The notes under the pieces were generated by a model. That model was given only the letters and a program-made list of their open reading frames with translations, ran no database searches and was not told the origin of the DNA. A DNA stretch of 64,000 nt, taken from assembly GCA_934045075.1 (NCBI GenBank), contig OW203724.1, forward strand, positions 5,319,473 through 5,383,472, written 5' to 3'. Position numbers and translations under genes: made by a program. Position 1 is the stretch's first letter. Every line of letters begins with the position of its first letter. This DNA is from Yponomeuta sedellus (lineage: Eukaryota > Arthropoda > Insecta > Lepidoptera > Yponomeutidae). Shown piece after piece: positions 8,688 to 19,969 of this stretch.

Positions 8688-11600
8688 CTGTAACAAGGAA
8701 TGCGCGGTCAGCCTCACTTTCAACCCCACTGCAGCGAGGCTCAAAGAGAATTTTCCTCGTATGTATGAATCAAAAGAGGTCTGTTTTTGTTGTATACACG
8801 TACGAGTACAAATAGTAGTTTTTCTGTATGACTGTGTCCGGAATAAAATAACCCGCCTTCGGCGAAGCCCAGGAGGAGGGTTATATTTTTAAGTCTTAAA
8901 CGGTAAATAACTCATTACACCAAAAAATATTTGAGTATATTTTTTGAGAACCTAAAAGCAACATAAAAATATATTTTAAAACTTTATTTTCCTAAACAGC
9001 CAGAAACGCGGTCAGCCATTTTTGTCTATGGTTTGAAGTCCAAAAAATTGTAAACAAAGTCTGACATTCAATTTTCTGTAAGTGATCTCTGAGCATAGTG
9101 AAATAACAACAACGCAACTATGATTTCTTCGAATTTACATCCAAAATATACCAATTATTATTATTGCATTGTTTGAGAATGAAAAAACACGTCAATAAAG
9201 ACACCCAGGAAGTTGTGGATTCGTGTACCCAGTGAAATTAACGTGTACCAGGCTCAAAATTGCCTTAAGAGACCCCGACTCTTTATCAATTGAAACTAGG
9301 GTGTATTTATGTGAAGATCACTTTGATGTAAGTCCTATAATAATCAATGTCCACTGGATCTGGCTGAAAGATGTACTATATACGTTAAATACTATAGAAA
9401 ATATTCATTTATCGCGTCAAATTTGATACGTATCAAAAAGGGGATTAACAAATTATTTTTATTAATTTACAAATATACTCAAAGATTTTTAAACTTCCTT
9501 CGTAAGCACTACAGATTACTATTGAGTAAGCGATTTCGGAATAAATAAGTTCAAATTGATCAATCAGTTTTGCGTCTTTAGAAGACCCAGCTAAGGGCCA
9601 GTTCACTCCCCAGTGCTCTACCCTCTAGGGCCGTACATCAGCTAATCAGCCCGCATCAATCATTGGGCGCCGACGCAGCGACTCGACGGTAATTGACGCA
9701 TTGAGACATTACTGCGCCAAAGACATGGACCTGCCACGCTATTGAGTACTCAAGCATGCCTGGTATGAACTAAGAATAACTCTATACAAAGATAAGTGCT
9801 TCTTAGTTACATATTAAACTGAATTCTCGGTCTAATCGCGATTATTTATTATGTAAAACGTAATTACCTAATTTCCCGATATTTCGGCAGCGTTACAGAT
9901 GCCGTGGTCCCGGTAGTATAATCGCGATTAGACTCGTTTGCTATATAACTATGAATGACATCGCGAATCATTAAGGAATACTAAGGGCTGTCCATTCTGA
10001 AGGCCAGTAATTATAATAGGTATCATATAATCAGTATAATATTATTATGAGTAGTAGTAGACAAAACACAGGTTAATGTGTATTGTACACGTATTTATTT
10101 GTTTGGTACATTTGATGCATTTAGTACATTTGGTACATTTGATACATTTATTTGGTCGACTTGTGAATCTAAACCATCCAGCGCACCAACCAATCACATA
10201 CAAAAAAAATGATTCAAATCTATCCAGCCGTTTAGGAGGAGTTAAGTGATACACACATACAGTATAATTATATATAAATATATAGAAAAATTTTATACAT
10301 GGAATATTTGAAAGACAATGAGGAATCTTCTCGTACGATTCACTAATGTGAACATCCAGTTGAATCATTAAGCGTGTTTTGTGGTTGACGGAGTGGCAAC
10401 AAAAAACGGTTCCGGGGTCCCTCAAAACCGCAAAGTAAATTCAACAAAAGTTTCACTCCGGAGACTTACTAACGGGTCCATAAGTTAGTATTAAGCACTG
10501 ATCACACTAGAAATTTTACATCTCTACTTTAAAAATTATAACATAATTTGATGGCCACTAACCACAATCGTTTCATGGTAAAGCTGGTTGTCACACTCAT
10601 TATTAACATACACGATCAAAAGACATATAGTGTGCCATCAGGTTTTTAGAGATGTTTCACTTATGCGAAATTTACTTCACTTATGCGTAAAGCACAAAAA
10701 TATGGAATAATCTGCCTCCACCAATATGAGAAGAATTAATAACAAACCAAACTTTTACATGAAAATATAGACAAGTATTATTTAAGCAACGGAAGGAATT
10801 TTGGTCACCAAATATACCCTAGATACACAAAACTGGTATCGCCATCTTATCATGAGTAGATTGTTACCCGAAATATTTTTTTTAATAATTTTTTGCAAAA
10901 AAAAAATATATATATTTTTTAATATATATATTTTTTAAAACTAAGGTCTTATCACTCTAAGTAGGTATTGAAAGTTAGAACTAAAACTATCGTAAGCACT
11001 ACACATTAATAATTTAATTCGGAATTCACTCATTTGTTTAGGTACTTAAAAAAATGTAAACTATCTTGATACGTATTTTTATCGAAATACAGACTTCTTA
11101 AATCAAAATCTTCACACTTTCCAATTCAATCTGAAATTTAATGTAAGTTCATGATATTCAATGTAAATATAAAGTGTATGTTTCAATGAAAAGACTAATC
11201 AAGATTTATTTAATTACCCAAATAAATGGACTATAATTTATTTTTTGTCAGAATTAAAATTAGATTTTTGTACTCTTGTAAACCTCAAAAATAATATATT
11301 TTTTGCGTTAAATAGACTAATCTATAATATAAAAATGAATCGCTGAATGTGTTGGTAAGAGCAAATCTCAAGAGCAGCTGAACCTATTTCGCCAATTCTT
11401 TTTTTAGAATATTTCTTGAAGTACGAGGATGGTTCTTATGGGGAGAATAAAAAAAAATTACTAATCAACTGTAAGGTGGGACGAAGTTCGGTGGGTCAGC
11501 TAGTAATTAATAATTTAAAACACATTTAAGAGTTCGACCGTATTCCACTTTGCAAATCAAGCAAGTGAATCCGGAATTGAGTTGGTATAGCATAGAATTG

Positions 11601-14600
11601 TTCTTCTGATTTATCTATCACTGCGGTAAAGGGTATGCCAGACAAAACAAAACAATGCGCTTAAGTGTCAACTCAAGGTGTCGGAGAGAAACGCCCAACT
11701 ATTTTGTGTGCTTGTAATTAATTTAGTCTCAGGTTGAATCGCGCTTAGTTGAGTATAAATACATAACTTTATATTTTACATAGGTACTGAATCGCACATT
11801 AAGTACAGACTCAAAAAAATATGTTAAGGCTTATTTGCTTCTGGCATTCAATCAATCAAGCAATCTAAGTAATTTATTCAAAATTACACAGAAAATGTGA
11901 CTTATTGACCGTTACGAGTTGAACTAGGTTAACATTTCAATCAAAATCCGGATCGTTTTGGAGAAAAAATTGACAGTAAAAACTCCAAACATAGTCTCTT
12001 AGTCTATACAAAGTCCTATATTAACAGAGTTTAATTAACTATTATAAGACATAGAACTCATGCATTGTACTGGATTTAATTCCAGACATCGTTGTCTTCT
12101 ATATAATTCTTTCTAATATTAATTAAATTATAGTACATAGCCATTTTGGCCCAAAGTGTACTTTACACATTTTTTGAACCGCGTTTCAGGCAAGATTAAT
12201 ATATCTTCCGGCATTTTATTATAGAAACGTATGCAGTGTCCCATGAAGGATGTATTAACCTTCTTGTTTACTTTTGTCAAAATTAGGTCTAATTCAAATA
12301 TACTATTCATTGTAAAAAGAAACTTACGTAATACTACCTATTACGCAAGTGAATCCGGAATTAACCGACTTGTTACTAGCGGTACTTTAAAGATCCAGAA
12401 ATGAAAAATAAATAAATGTTGAATGTAAGTAGTAAATTTTTTTTTTATAATTAGTTATCACACGTCATAAGTAAGTTCTGAGTGCTTAGTGCGAGTTTTT
12501 TAACTACTCGATCGCGTTAACGTAAACTCATATTTCTATGGCATCGAGGAAGCGCCACCTAGCGACAAGTATGGAAATTAAAATTGCTGAGTGCGAGTTG
12601 TAATGGTTTACGTTGAGAAGTGAACACGTTTACCAGCCAAAACACGAATAAACGCGAGTGATACTGTGATAGCGTTTTGCCAGTTCGAACGGTTAACTTA
12701 CTTATACTCACTACTCAATGCTCGATTAACGCGGTAGTAAAGTTATTCGATTCGATCTGTCAAACTCGCACTAAGCACTCTGACTGTTTTGTGATCTTCT
12801 ACACGCTCGACGCCGGGAAAGTTACATAATTTTCACATTGCACAGGATAAACAAAAGTAAGTAGAACTCGGATTTACAAAATGGGCATGTAAACCGAGTA
12901 GAAAACATACGCTGATATTTATAATATATGTTTATTTATGACATAATAGAAAAGTTATGTAAGGAAAATTTTATGTGGCCTTTAAACAGCACAGGCCTTC
13001 GCTCGGTATGGGTCGTATAAACGCTAAATTATTATGACATGCTGGAGTAGGCTCGCCCAGCACCTATACCATCCTGAAAGCTTAGTCAGCCTAGCCCACA
13101 AGAAAGACAAGGTACAATACGATCAAAGCCAACTTTGGTTGGCTTGCAGCGGGTTTCCTCATGAGGTTTTCCTATAAAACAATGTGCCAGGCATTGCAAC
13201 GTTTGAGTGGTTCACCCATCTCGTGTGAGTGAAGGTACAACTATAGGCTATGTAGATTATCTCATTTCAAATAAACCAATCCGGACTTGGCCCCCTTAGT
13301 GGAGTATGGCCTATACATTCCTTAGAATAGAGACCCGTGCCCCTCAGTGGGGACATAATGGGTTGATGATTATGATGATTTCATATAAGCAAAGGTCAAA
13401 GTTATTATCAAGTCAAATCTTCACGTAATTTTATGCATCTCTACAGAATGGATCTTTTGTTGGTCTTTCAGTTGTGTAAGTTTAAAAGAATAATTTGTTA
13501 CCATTCTGCCGCACTGGTGCTTCTCCCTTTTAATAATGATGCTTAAGTGCCGCCGTTTATCGATGTTAAGTTCGTAATGGCGCTATTTATCCTTTCTGCT
13601 CTTGAAAAAACAATCTAAATTAATTGATATTATATTTCAGCATTAGCAAACAATCAATACCGTTGAATGTTTGTCTGGCAGCAACGGTTGTAGCAGACAA
13701 TTTTTTGTGCTTTCTTTTTTCGTACAATATGTCTCATGACATTTAGCAAGAGTTTTGGATTGATTGTCCTAGCTGGCTTGCATGGTATATGCGCTGTAGG
13801 ATATTCATAAATTACTTTATCTTGGCTGAGTGGCTTTCAATCAAGTAGGTCGTTTGGTGATTTTGTCTTAACGTTCTAAGGCCCAATGTCATCTAGTGAT
13901 CACAAAAACAATGGTAATTTTCAAGGTCGAGCCTTACGAGGGTAAGTCATTTGAATGTGCGTTTTCTCGTCACAAGTGCGCTAGCTAGCTTATTTTGGTG
14001 GTTTTGTAGCAGAAAATTGAACAATAATGTTTCTTGACTTTTAATAATTTATTATAGACTGCAATTGGAACTTTATTTCAAACTAACTAGGCCTGTAATT
14101 TATGATAAACGTATCAGGAATAACTTAACATAATTATCTTTCTAGGTTATTCGTTAATCTCATTAATTTATTAACTAACAACATATTTCGTCTTAATCTT
14201 GACTTTAGTAGTATTTTAAAAACATATACAGTCAAGAATATTATTAACTTACTTCATCTTAAAAAAGGCAATTTCCTCGCACTCTGGAGTGTCTAGGACA
14301 TTGGTTCTAGAAACTCCAGAGTGCGAGTAATCCTTCCACCCATCTAGTGTGAGTGTAAGTGGCATTGGACGCTGTATAAAAATCATCTCATTACCCAATG
14401 CAAGGGCCAATTTTTTTTATTTACACTCAGATATAATTATAAATATTAATAATTTCAATGAGCGGTGAACTTGGGTCATTGAGCCCATACTTTTTTTCTC
14501 TTGTAGGTAATGTTTGTTTTCCTTTTTTGTGAACAATAAAGTGTTCTCTACGTAACCCGATTTCCTACGTCCATTCTAAACATACTAGATAAAGGATTTT

Positions 14601-17600
14601 GAAATCGCCTTAGTTTCGGAGATTATCCCCCAACACATCAGTGTAGCGTGGAAGGTATTCTTATTATATACAAACTTACAAGCATTAACTCTTTATTATA
14701 TATTATGTAGTGTGAATAAAATAATAAGTAATGCGAGTGAGTGCTGATTTTATTTGGACTCAGTATTATGCTGAGTTCAAATGAAATCCGCACAATAAGT
14801 TCACACGATACCATTTACATTTAAACATTTTATGAATTGTAGATATTTACCGTAGAACTTACTTTAACTTTATCAACCCTTGTATGTCCCCACTGCTGGG
14901 GCACGGGTCTCTTTCTGCATCGCAGGAAGGTTAGGCCATACTCCACCACTGGGGCGAAGTCCGGGTTGGTGGAGGATTTTAAGACAGTGGCGGGCCTTAA
15001 TGTCTGAAGTTGTCAAGCCGCTCATAAGGCCTCTGACATGGCTTAACGACTGCCATTACATGACAGCCGGCACCAACAACTTAACGTGCCTTGCGTACCA
15101 CAGAAGCGCTCGGAAAAATGCCACTGGCGGTTGTTAAGGGACTGTCACCCGTCCTGCACCTGACCGCGCCTGTTGTTGCTTAACTCAAGTGATTGATTCC
15201 AATCACTGGGTTAGATTAGGCCAGGTGTACTTCTAGGCCACGAGCGCTTCTTACCTTTTAGTTACCTTAATATTTTTATTATTTTATATTAAATAACATT
15301 TTTTGATATACTGTCCACATGCCAAAACTTTACTCACAAAGAATAAAGATAAATTACTCACTGTTTTTGTTCTTGAAAAGGTTGAAGATCGGCAGTATCT
15401 GTCTGTAGTAGGGCACCAGTGCCTCCCCGACACGGTCGCATCCAGTGATTAGCATTTGGATGCATTTGCACGTGTAGCAGATGACCTCGGGCCTCTTGGT
15501 ACATAGGGCATCTGCAATAAGTGCGAAAAATAGACTATGCATTTTTGGTCAACCGTATTTTGTAAAGTTGCTCAGCGTGCTAAGGAACATAACATAACAT
15601 TTACATACAGGCACATACATTGCTTCCGGCCCCACACTAGGATACCCTGTGTCGTGGGAACCAGAAACAACGACATCATAAACACGTAAACATCCTAGAC
15701 CTGGGTTTTTTTCAGCTGAAGAGCTGGGATTCTAACCCGGGACCTCTTGCATGGTAGGCAGACGCGCTACCGTAGCGCCTGGGGTTTTTTTATCCCCAGT
15801 CGGGGTTCGAATCCGGGACCTCTTGCATGTTAGGCAGGCAGTGGGCAGCGCTACCGCTGTGCCACAGAAGTCGTCAAGGGGCTGAGCTCAAAGTTACTTT
15901 AATGAATCACATAAGAAATTAGGAAATTCGTTAAAGAAATAAAGAGGCTGACACAGCCCATAGAACTATTAAGTTGAGGTAGTAGTGGGCTGGTCATATA
16001 TGCTGAAGAACCGATGGTCGGTGAAGTGCAAAGGCTCTCGATTGGAGACCACGAACTGGCAAACGCAGCGTAGGACGCAAGAGGTTGTATTATAAAACAA
16101 TTAACAGTCTCAGTCCAGCCCTCCTATTACGTAGCAATCCACTCTATCGAGTGAAGCATTTAGACAGCTACAAAGTGTCAAAAACTGTATGCATTTGACA
16201 GCCGGAGTAGCTTAAAAAAAGTAAAAATCAACGTCATGCAACTCAGTGGATACTAACGTAATAATGCCCCTGGTCTTTATTTAAAAAAACAATCTTTTTT
16301 TGTAATGCTTTTTTCATGGTCAGGACTGCGATATATTCTATTATTTGTACACAAAACAAGTTTTACCTTGGATAAAAAAGTATACGTACCAAAAGTGATT
16401 AACCATTTACAAGCTGAACTAGTGAAATAAAAACATAATGCGTTTGTGGGTGTGTAAACTCAAAGCAGAAATGTAATACAACTCTTCAAAGAGTCCGTCT
16501 ATTCCTTAGCAAACAAGTCTGGGTCTAAATCTAGAGCCTAACTCATTATGAGATTAAAACTAGAATCTTACTTTTAATAGGTAGAATAAGCTGGGGGACC
16601 ACTGGAAGAACTTTGAATGCGCCTTTCTTCACCAAATCATCAATGCCACGCTCGACGATAAAGCAGTAGGGGTAGGTGCCTTCAGAGAGACCGTCGAAAA
16701 ATATGGGCAGGTAGTGATGAAAGTCCAGCTTTTCTATGGGAACCTAAAACGTAACATAAGATAACCTCACGATTGTATCCCTGAGGGGAAGGCAGATACC
16801 AAGGACTGCCGCTTGGGCCAGGGCCTCTTCATCCAAGCGCCAGTCGTTTCTGCTTTGCGCTGTTATTCTCCAGGTCTTTCCTACTGCCTTGTCGATGTGA
16901 AACTATGACGCGGGTTATTTAAACATGTTGTTTATATATTTAGGCAAAATATTAAAATTTCAAATTATAATAATCATCATCAGTTAAATGTTGTTGTTGA
17001 ATAGTTTTTGGTTAGTGAAGTTTAATCAATGGTGTCCGCTAATGAGCATAGCGTTTTCTTTTACATGCCATTTTAGTGTCCCTGCGCCTGCTAGTTCCTG
17101 CTATCAGCAAGGGACTCTCATACACCCTTCTGTTTTCACGTCTCTCACCGTGACATACTCCAATCTGGAGAAGGTGGTGGTGTAGTAGGTAGGTGTGGTG
17201 GTGGGTAGTGGTGGATGGCAAAAGGGGAGGCCTTTGCCCAGCAGTGAGACACAATCGAGGCTACAAAAAAAATTAAACTCATCACTTTCTGAGCACTTAT
17301 TAAACGTCCAACTCAAAAAATCTGTGTTGGCTTTCAGAAACCGGTCAAATATTCTATAGAAATAAAAAATTCCATGCGGAGCAGCTCGTAACACATATTC
17401 TGAGCTTAATTCAAAGGGCTGCTGAGAACAGACGTCGACGTGTGAATAGGGTGCACACCCTTTGAGTATGGAAGGTGTTAAAGGGGTAGATAGACAGAGT
17501 ATTCTGTCAAATTTATAAGAAAAATCTAGCGCCGTCTCTATAGTATGGCAACAAAACGTAACATAAAGTTATATACTAAACGGGTCTAATCACGATTAAT

Positions 17601-19782
17601 CACGGTCTAACCGCGTACCCAACGTAAAAATTCGTCAAAGAACCAAGGTCGAAGACGTTGGTAAGCGGATCACAGACTTAAAGTGGAGATGGGCGGCACA
17701 CTTGGCTAGAAGGGAAGACGGCCGGTGGACCAGGGCAGTATCGGAAAGGCGGCCAAGGGAGGGAAGGAGGTTGGTAGGCAGACCACCGACACGATGGTCA
17801 GACGACATCGTGAGGGTTGGGGGTCAGAGATGGACCAGATTAGCACGGGACCGTGAGGAATGGCGCAATAAAAAGGAGATTATAGATAGATAGATAGAAT
17901 CACGATTAATTATTAGGTAAAACGTAATAACCTTTTTACTATGTATGAGTATCGCGAATCATTATGAAATACCACTTCCACTAAATATCTCATGTAAGTA
18001 ACCTTCGATGCGTAAAGCCAACTCGTACTTGGCCATTTTTCAACAATACCGTTCCACCTAAAGCCATTTTGATGTCGGGACTTACGCCTAACAAGTACTC
18101 TAGGCTCTTGACGCCTTTGCAAAATTGTAAGGTACTTCCAATGAGATTGCTCCCGTCAGTTGCTAAGCCAACACAATTAAATTACTTAGCACCCTACTAC
18201 ATACTTGGATGTCAACTTTCAACTACTGTGTATTCAGTTCACTTCCGTCTCTTCTTTTTAGGGTTCCGTATGCAGAGGGTAAAAATGGGACCCTCTGATG
18301 GGATGGCACTAAGACTTCACTGTCAGTCTGTCACCAGGCTGTATCTCGTGAAACGTGATAGCTGGACAGTTGAAATAACATACATAACATTTTACATACA
18401 GGCAAATACGTTGCTTCTGGCCCCACACCAGGATACCCTGTGTCGTGGGAACCAGAAACAACGACATCACAAACATCTAAACATGCAAGACCTGTGATTT
18501 TTTTTGTCTCCAGCCGGGATTCGAACCCGGGACTCTTGCATGGTAGGCAGACGTGCTACCGCTACGCCACAGAGGTCGTCCGTCAACTTTTTTTACCGAT
18601 GATGTATTTATGTTGCCTAGGAACAAATACTAAAAACAGAACGAAATAAATATTTAAATGGGGCTCCCATGCTATCTATCTATAATCAGCCCACTTCATC
18701 CCACTGCTGGGCATAGGCTTCCTTTTTACTGCGCCATTTCTCACGGTCCTGTGGTAATCTGATCCATTTCTGACCCGCAACCGTCACGATGTCGTCTGAC
18801 CATCGTGTCGGTGGTCTGCCTACCAACCTTCTTCCCTCCCTTGGCCACCACTCCGATACAGCCCTGGTCCACCGGCCGTCTTCCCTTCTAGCCAAGTGTC
18901 CCGCCCATCTCCACTTTAACTTTGTGATCCGCTTACCAACGTCTTCGACCTTCGGCTCCCATACAATGAACTTAATTTTTTTGCCATTTTTTGCGCGATA
19001 TTAAATATTCACACAATACGCTGCTGTCCAAGGGTTTTGGCGTGTCTACCAGACATAATGTCGCTGCCTGTACGTAATACAGAGAATAGTGTAGAGGTTC
19101 GAAATTTCACTGATGCCGGTGAGTCGCCCATTAGCTCAGTTGGAAAGAACGCTGGCACGGATAGCCAGAGGTCGCGGGTTCGAATCCCGGCATGGGTGGA
19201 ATTTTTAGCCTCTAAATAGGTTTTTAGTATTTGTATTGCAAGAACGTTTGTTGTATAGTTGCCTTGCTGTTTAGTGTCGCCAATAAATAAGTCTTACTCT
19301 GTATTGAACGTCTGTCTCTAGCCAGAGCAGTGTACAGCGCTTGTAGCTACACTGTACGGTCTTGGTGATAAGACTGCAAATTGTATAACATTACTTAGAT
19401 TTAAGAAATCTTGGTTGTTTTATTTTTTCTGGTTGTGCAACAAATTGTTCTCTATCTATCTATAGTAAAACAATATGTATAGGATAGATACCTTCCAACT
19501 GAGCGTTTTACCGCTGCTCGTAAACTCAATAGTGACGGGAAACTCTCCCCTCATATAACATTTGCGGAACATGGTGGGCCGCCGCGGCAGGGGCTCGAAG
19601 ATCCCACACTTGGGCGGTGGTATCACTTTGGTATTCTTTTGTAACGCTTGGATAGTGAAAGCGGGCACCACGCGCGGCTTCCGCACCCTCTGCCCAGCTC
19701 CATAGTTTGGCGATGGCCTCAGCAACGAATTCCGAAAATCCCTCCCGCAATCAGCTGGCACACACGGTGGTAAAACCACCAT
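8527..19782 (-). CDS. PACRG: PACRG, parkin co-regulated gene protein (4 coding exons)
   Basis: Join of 19492-19782, 16572-16743, 15362-15511 and 8527-8687 on the minus strand gives 774 nt, encoding 257 residues plus a stop. The product follows the PACRG family end to end: [19 protein letters not shown], then [55 protein letters not shown], and the C-terminal [21 protein letters not shown] is an all-helical armadillo/HEAT-like protein that, with CFAP20, closes the inner junction between A and B tubules of axonemal doublets. In insects it is expected in sperm flagella and sensory cilia. Length matches the usual 250-300 residues. The ATG at 19782 is chosen for its AAAAATGG context and because the longer frame upstream opens only with TTG. 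Intron phases are 0, 1, 1. Intron 3 (6.7 kb) is full of transposon debris. No parkin exon was found near its start. The family call is very secure; only the exact N-terminus is uncertain. Confidence 0.96.
8890..9446 (+). mobile_element. THAP-fragment TIR element, copy 1 (ends worn)
   Basis: Lies in PACRG intron 3. Matches the copies at 26803, 33444 and 44939 over its middle (AAACGGTAAATAACTC, GGTTTGAAGTCCAAAAAATT). The THAP-coding part is frameshifted after PSEINV and resumes around [20 protein letters not shown] (9271-9330). The right terminal repeat is altered (CGTATCAAAAAGGGGATT) and the left one is missing. Confidence 0.75.
9447..9821. other. Intron 3 sequence without recognised features
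   Basis: No repeat or coding match found. A GC-richer patch (9590-9740) has no open frame of note. Confidence 0.35.
9822..9990 (+). repeat. MITE family H, copy in PACRG intron 3
   Basis: TCTAATCGCGATTAT is mirrored by ATAATCGCGATTAGA around a core with CCCGATATTTCGGCAGCGTT. The copy ends ATCGCGAATCATTAAGGAAT, the same end seen at 49024-49135 and 62254-62346. Confidence 0.65.
9991..11320. other. Intron 3 sequence, AT-rich
   Basis: An imperfect ACATTTG-type run lies near 10105-10155, and AT-rich repeats at 10870-10940. The 126-codon minus-strand frame at 10045-10425 is low-complexity and has no recognisable domain. Confidence 0.35.
11321..11503 (+). mobile_element. Short non-autonomous Helitron, copy 2
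   Basis: Starts TCTATAATATAAAAATGAAT after an A and ends GGGTCAGCTAG before a T. It is 183 bp, equal in length and internal order to the copy at 3560-3742, and lies within PACRG intron 3. Confidence 0.75.
12128..12310 (-). pseudogene. Non-LTR reverse-transcriptase C-terminal fragment
   Basis: Minus strand reads [40 protein letters not shown] and [11 protein letters not shown]. The pattern of a stretch ending in S..G..IRFYNKxPxDI..LP...FK..VK is the usual tail of lepidopteran CR1/Jockey-type ORF2 proteins. Truncated at both ends. The adjoining ATGCATTGTACTGGATTTAA block (12060-12079) recurs in reverse near 60145-60165. Confidence 0.6.
12479..12782. mobile_element. MITE with 20-bp inverted ends
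   Basis: Ends read inward as GAGTGCTTAGTGCGAGTTT on the left and AGAGTGCTTAGTGCGAGTTT on the right. About 300 bp, no coding capacity. The motif GAGTGCGAGT also appears once inside. The target duplication could not be fixed. Confidence 0.7.
12783..14275. other. Intron 3 sequence with a LINE-like tail
   Basis: 13281-13385 (+) carries CCGGACTTGGCCCCC and AGAGACCCGTGCCCC, ending in a GATGATnATGATGATT run: a LINE 3' tail sharing sequence with the 5S-derived SINE tail. 13040-13110 matches 51650-51710 (GTAGGCTTGCCCAGCACCT and TCCTGAAAGCTTA), so it is also repetitive. Confidence 0.5.
14276..14328. repeat. Perfect-stem palindrome
   Basis: CTCGCACTCTGGAGT is mirrored by ACTCCAGAGTGCGAG. CTAG-containing segments within the arms also pair, with 7 bases between them. 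Located in PACRG intron 3. Confidence 0.7.
14873..15250 (-). repeat. 5S-derived SINE, copy 3 (full length)
   Basis: Complete copy in PACRG intron 3, 110 bp from exon 3. Tail ATCAACCCTTGTATGTCCCC, body AAAAATGCCACTGGCGG, head with the box-C-like region and terminal CCACGAGCGCTTC. Confidence 0.85.
15362..15511 (-). CDS. PACRG: PACRG coding exon 3
   Basis: Follows the acceptor TTGCAG at 15512-15517. With the base carried over from exon 2 it reads [20 protein letters not shown], then [20 protein letters not shown] and [10 protein letters not shown]. The donor is A|GTGAGT at 15361 (phase 1). The [14 protein letters not shown] block is nearly invariant in PACRG proteins. Confidence 0.95.
15587..15880 (-). 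repeat. tRNA-headed SINE, family C, with duplicated head
   Basis: In PACRG intron 2. Body blocks CCCCACACTAGGATACCCTG and GGGAACCAGAAACAACGACA (in reverse), then two tandem tRNA-like heads, each with a B box and the A-box region (GGTAGCGC in sense). The intact form is at 35941-36142. Confidence 0.75.
15955..16090 (+). pseudogene. LINE ORF2 C-terminal scrap
   Basis: Reads [13 protein letters not shown], then after a stop [15 protein letters not shown] with frameshifts, matching the LKWQWAGH region seen at 5233-5620 and 17601-17897. In PACRG intron 2. Confidence 0.55.
16572..16743 (-). CDS. PACRG: PACRG coding exon 2
   Basis: Begins after the acceptor TTTTAG at 16744-16749 and reads [39 protein letters not shown] and [18 protein letters not shown]. 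It ends one base into the next codon before the donor GTAAGA (phase 1). The reading frame is invisible without splicing because stops flank both sides. The match to the conserved armadillo-like core of PACRG is close and gap-free. Confidence 0.95.
16744..17573. other. Part of PACRG intron 1
   Basis: Contains GTGGTGGTGTAGTAGGTAGG (17174-17193) beside GGCCTTTGCCCAGCAGTGAGA, a LINE tail fragment. No exon-like frame. Confidence 0.45.
17574..17970 (+). repeat. MITE family H split by a LINE insertion
   Basis: 17574-17600 (ACTAAACGGGTCTAATCACG) continues at 17898-17970 (TATTAGGTAAAACGTAATAA and ending ATCGCGAATCATTATGAAAT). The segment between is a LINE insertion that duplicated 13 bp of the MITE. 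Confidence 0.75.
17601..17897 (+). mobile_element. 5'-truncated LINE with 13-bp target-site duplication
   Basis: AATCACGATTAAT at 17588-17600 is repeated at 17898-17910. The insert encodes ORF2 C-terminus [60 protein letters not shown] and [10 protein letters not shown], and ends in an ATAGATAGATAG tail. Same family as 18671-18953. Lies in PACRG intron 1. Confidence 0.9.
18250..18375 (+). repeat. Dispersed GGGTTCCGTA repeat
   Basis: AGGGTTCCGTATGCAGAGGG, GTCAGTCTGTCACCAGGCTG and TCTCGTGAAACGTGATAGCT form a sequence I recognise as widespread in moth and other insect genomes. Isolated starts recur at 32466 and 58920. Not coding; its element class is not clear from here. Confidence 0.55.
18377..18580 (-). 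repeat. tRNA-headed SINE, family C
   Basis: Body CCCCACACCAGGATACCCTG, then the head with B box GGGATTCGAACCCGGGA and A box region GGTAGCGTnnnGC in reverse. Matches 35941-36142 end to end. In PACRG intron 1. Confidence 0.8.
18671..18953 (-). mobile_element. 5'-truncated LINE with 9-bp target-site duplication
   Basis: GGCTCCCAT at 18662-18670 and 18954-18962. Minus strand: [79 protein letters not shown] and a stop, then a (GATA)-like tail. It is the better-preserved sister of 17601-17897, in opposite orientation. Confidence 0.9.
19060..19222 (+). repeat. tRNA-cored retroposon, type B, 3' half
   Basis: CGCCCATTAGCTCAGTTGGA, CTGGCACGGATAGCCAGAGG and GGGTTCGAATCCCGGCATGG form a tRNA-like cloverleaf with intact D and anticodon stems, but C rather than T at position 33 and one extra base 5' of the acceptor strand. 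Not a working tRNA. Lies 270 bp from PACRG exon 1 in intron 1. Confidence 0.75.
19492..19782 (-). CDS. PACRG: PACRG coding exon 1
   Basis: Encodes residues 1-97, starting [20 protein letters not shown]. The first 60 or so residues are basic and proline-rich with no clear family match, as is usual for PACRG N-termini. The conserved part begins at [17 protein letters not shown] and ends at LSWK. The donor is AAG|GTATCT at 19491-19492, so the intron is phase 0. The frame stays open upstream to 19830 but without an in-frame ATG there. Confidence 0.94.
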
Positions 19783-19969
19783 TTTTATTCGACTTCCAAG
19801 AAACGCGACACTATGAATTATGATACACAAAACACGTGTGCAAGGGTCTGTTGCAAATAGTAGCTTGTAAACAATCTCTTAATATCGATCTAAAACGTTG
19901 ATACAAGTAATAATAAGCGGGCTTTGTTTGCCGTGTTCCAATTGTGATTGTTTATTTTGTAAGATGATC

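Noticed and set aside
10045..10425. 126-codon frame in PACRG intron 3
   Set aside because: Its C-terminal part is low-complexity from an ACATTTG-type repeat, and the rest has no domain pattern.
15600..15880. Extra PACRG exon in intron 2
   Set aside because: The open patches there belong to a family C SINE, and exons 2 and 3 join in frame without it.
18069..18497. 142-codon frame in PACRG intron 1
   Set aside because: Crosses the GGGTTCCGTA repeat and a family C SINE, with no domain.
19132..19200. Functional tRNA gene inside the tRNA-like blocks (also 24240, 24532, 62083 and others)
   Set aside because: The D and anticodon stems fold, but the anticodon loop lacks T at position 33, there is an extra base before the acceptor strand, and the same sequence recurs many times inside a 300-bp mobile unit.
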